A DNA stretch of 64,000 bases from Vibrio coralliilyticus ATCC BAA-450 (GTDB taxonomy: Bacteria > Pseudomonadota > Gammaproteobacteria > Enterobacterales > Vibrionaceae), in contig NZ_ACZN01000016.1 of the NCBI RefSeq assembly GCF_000176135.1, forward strand, positions 310,001 to 374,000. Reading direction: 5' to 3'. The notes below the pieces were generated by a model, which was not told the DNA's origin, did not search any database, and saw only the letters and a program-made list of their open reading frames with translations. A program made the translations under genes and the position numbers. Shown here piece after piece: positions 62,701-64,000 of this stretch; the stretch's first letter is position 1, and each line of letters opens with the position of its first letter.

Positions 62701-62848
62701 TGATGATAACCTGAACATCCGATAAGTCAGGAATTGCGTCTACAGGCGTATTCTTTACACTGTAAAGGCCAGCCAAAACAATAGCTAAGGTGGCAATCAA
62801 TACTAGGAGTCTATTACTGATTGACCAACGGATAATTGCATTGATCAT
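59720..62848 (-). CDS. cusA: Heavy-metal RND efflux pump CusA
   Basis: A 1042-residue inner-membrane protein, the usual length, that exports Cu(I)/Ag(I) from periplasm or cytoplasm with proton exchange. MVDGAIVMIENVHKHIE is the helix 4 motif carrying the proton-relay Asp, and LGSEFIPPLDEGDLMYMPTTYPG is the HME-RND porter region. Twelve helices and two large periplasmic loops are evident. It begins 2 bp after cusB. CusC is expected upstream, to the right of the window. Confidence 0.95.
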   Translation of the reverse strand: MINAIIRWSISNRLLVLIATLAIVLAGLYSVKNTPVDAIPDLSDVQVIIKTSYPGQAPQVVEDQVTYPLTTAMLAVPGAETVRGYSFFGDSYVYIIFNDDTDMYWARSRVLEYLSQVAPNLPSNAKPTLGPDATGVGWVYSYVLQDKTGQHDLAQLRSLQDWFLKYELQTVDGVSEVATVGGMVKQYQVQIDPAKLRAYNLTLQQVNNAIQNGNQETGASVIEVAEAEHMVRTTGYLTSIEDIRSLPLKVTEKGTPLLLGDVADINLGPQMRRGISELNGEGETVGGVIVMRFGENASEVIAKTKAKLTELQRSLPEGVEIVPTYDRSTLIDSAVENLWKKLAEEFIVVAIVCALFLFHIRSSLVIALSLPVGILTAFVIMHWQGINANIMSLGGIAIAIGAMVDGAIVMIENVHKHIERTPLTDKNRWQVIGKAAEEVGAPLFFSLLIITLSFVPVFALEGQEGKMFSPLAFTKTYAMAASAGLAITLVPVLMGYFIRGKVLPEHKNPVNKGLVSLYKPLLNLSLNYPKTMIVIAMGLMASAYYPTSKLGSEFIPPLDEGDLMYMPTTYPGISIGKARELLQQTNKLIKSVPEVETVWGKIGRAETATDPAPLTMIETVIQLKPREQWREGVTTESLRKEFDDLVQFPGLTNAWVMPIKTRIDMLATGIKTPIGIKIAGPDLNVIEQIGAELEPILNQVNGTASVYAERVAGGRYVTIDIKRRSAARYGLNIKDVQRVISTAVGGMNVGETIEGLERYPINVRYPQDYRDSVVKLQNLPLVTPNGARIALADVADIRYEDGPPMIKTENARPNGWVFVDIDGRDLGSYVAEAQQVVADQLNLPAGYSLAWSGQYEYMERAKERLSVVVPITLAIIMLLLYFSFRRIGEVLVIMMTLPLAMVGGLWLMHYLGYNFSIAVGVGFIALAGVAVEIGVIMLVYLNQAWHYKKLDAQEQNHAITSDDLSMAIRDGAGLRVRPVMMTVLTVIIGLVPIMYGEGTGSEVMQRIAAPMIGGMASALLLTLLVLPAIFKLWKQREISRHS

Positions 62849-62850
62849 CG

Positions 62851-64000
62851 TTAGCCCTCATCCGTTACCAATTGCTTGAGCAGGTAATCTGCACCTTGTC
62901 GTTCAACTAGAAATCGAACGCGCTGACCTTCCTCAAAACCTGATAGATCCACTTCATCGCCAACGGAGAAGTTCATCTCACCGGCTTGCCAGTTCCACTC
63001 CGCGACAGGGAGGTGGTTTAAGGTGATCATGCCAAAGTCGGCCATCAGCATAGAAATATCGCCTTGCAACCAAAGCTCGCCAGCAACAACAGAGTCATCC
63101 ACTTTGTAGTCGACGATTTCGTACTGGCCAGACTCGGTTTTTTGCATTTCAAACTCTATGCTTTGACCTGTTGTGAATGCACTCGCATCGACTTCTTTAG
63201 CAAGAGTAAAATTCATCACCATGCCCGGCCAATCCCATTCTGGTACTGGCTGGTGGTTGATCGTCAACATGCCATGATCAGCCATGACATCGGTGATCTC
63301 TCCCTTAGCCCAAACGGTCTCCTCATCTGGCTCAACACCATTAATGCGCGCAAGGTCGGCAGACTGGCTGGATTCGGAATCGAGCATAAAGTGTGCGGAA
63401 GTCACCACTTGATCGTCTTGGGTTAAGCCCTGCAAAACTTCAACCCGATCTCCGGCTTCGCGGCCTGTTTCGATGCGAGCAGAACGATATTTGCCTTCAC
63501 CTTCTGACAGCACAATGCGAGCCATGCCGCCTGAGCGTATCACCGCAGATTTAGGAATAGTCAGTACCGACTCTTCACTTACAGGTTGAAGAGCAATGTT
63601 GGCGAACATATTGGGCTTGAGTTCGCCATCTGGGTTAGGGAATTTAAGTCTGACGCGCAGAGTACGAGTATTAGGATCAAGAATCGGGTAGACGTAGTCG
63701 ACCTTACCCTGCCATTCGTTGCCCGGAATAGCATCCAATGTCATCGAAGCTTCACTGCCAGCTTTAATCCATTGCGCCTGACGCTCGAACACTTCTGCAT
63801 CTACCCAAACATTGTTCAGCGGGCCAGCGCTGATCACAGCTTGCGCGGGTGACAAATACCCCCCTTCGCGAATGCTTAAACTTGCAATCACACCGTTAGC
63901 CGGTGCCTTTATTTCTATCGTTTGTGACGCTTTACCGCGTTTTAGAATCGCCTTAATCTGTGCACGGTCTACACCTAGTGTCACGAGTCGTTCAGTGGCT
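62851..64000 (-). CDS. cusB: CusB membrane-fusion protein with two C-terminal CusF-like domains (N-terminus off window)
   Basis: About 383 codons are present and the frame runs off the right edge. The barrel-sandwich and beta-barrel parts are seen (IKAPANGVIASLSIREGGYLSP, then VDYVYPILDPNTRTLRVRLKF). After DSESSQS come two CusF-type copper-binding domains, about 63120-63325 and 62860-63075. The first has INHQPVPEWDWPGMVMNF with the W, M and M ligands. The second, LNHLPVAEWNWQAGEMNF, has lost the first Met. It bridges CusA and CusC in the periplasm. Confidence 0.93.
   Translation of the reverse strand, partial: ATERLVTLGVDRAQIKAILKRGKASQTIEIKAPANGVIASLSIREGGYLSPAQAVISAGPLNNVWVDAEVFERQAQWIKAGSEASMTLDAIPGNEWQGKVDYVYPILDPNTRTLRVRLKFPNPDGELKPNMFANIALQPVSEESVLTIPKSAVIRSGGMARIVLSEGEGKYRSARIETGREAGDRVEVLQGLTQDDQVVTSAHFMLDSESSQSADLARINGVEPDEETVWAKGEITDVMADHGMLTINHQPVPEWDWPGMVMNFTLAKEVDASAFTTGQSIEFEMQKTESGQYEIVDYKVDDSVVAGELWLQGDISMLMADFGMITLNHLPVAEWNWQAGEMNFSVGDEVDLSGFEEGQRVRFLVERQGADYLLKQLVTDEG

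Overview
The window looks like part of a Vibrionaceae chromosome, most likely a marine Vibrio and plausibly its second chromosome. The evidence is the gene content: a near-canonical Vibrio-type CatB acetyltransferase, a large secreted GH19 chitinase with a Pro-Asp linker, a CadC/ToxR-type membrane regulator, a PLP histidine decarboxylase, and many LysR and LysE genes in short divergent pairs. I see no insertion sequence, phage, CRISPR array, tRNA or rRNA. Genus and replicon are inferred.

Region 1 (1-11.6 kb) is a trans-4-hydroxy-L-proline catabolic island. It holds a 4-hydroxyproline 2-epimerase and an alpha-ketoglutarate semialdehyde dehydrogenase (leftward), a FAD D-amino-acid/D-hydroxyproline dehydrogenase broken by a one-base frameshift, a substrate-binding protein, an ornithine-cyclodeaminase-family reductase, and a DHDPS-fold deaminase. 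A polyamine-type ABC transporter (ATPase plus two permeases) and a GlxA-type AraC regulator follow. Three copies of one 16-bp operator-like sequence lie in front of the catabolic transcription units.

Region 2 (11.6-24 kb) has a cobalt/nickel-type CDF efflux pump with its own MarR regulator and tandem palindromic operators, then radical SAM, EF-hand, DUF1501/DUF1800 and TPR-DUF218 genes, and the chitinase. Three promoters in this stretch share an 11-bp-phased TTAAC direct repeat, as expected for an OmpR/PmrA-type response regulator.

Region 3 (24.2-29.3 kb) is a zinc-starvation module. Two strong Zur-box sequences flank zur, a PyrC-like dihydroorotase, a gamma carbonic anhydrase, a COG0523 GTPase and an aspartoacylase.

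Region 4 (29.4-41 kb) contains transporters, a phosphoethanolamine-transferase-like enzyme translationally overlapped by a GDPD-like gene, homocysteine methyltransferase, an unusual E1-like/GNAT-like gene pair, arfB, a PACE efflux pump with its LysR regulator, and a TetR/RibD-like divergent pair with a perfect 27-bp palindrome.

Region 5 (41-47 kb) combines histidine decarboxylase, an HdeA-like periplasmic chaperone and a CadC-like regulator, which suggests acid resistance. TerC follows, preceded by a decayed MarC-like gene and a candidate 27-residue ORF, then a short MscS and a VOC protein.

Region 6 (47-64 kb) has a three-gene operon I cannot assign, a prolyl-aminopeptidase-like hydrolase, and a LysR gene divergent from a MurE-paralogue/PBP5-like/MFS operon followed by catB. 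A pirin and a secreted beta-helix protein come next. Last is a leftward cusBA copper/silver efflux operon whose CusB carries two CusF-like domains, followed by a Met-rich cupredoxin.
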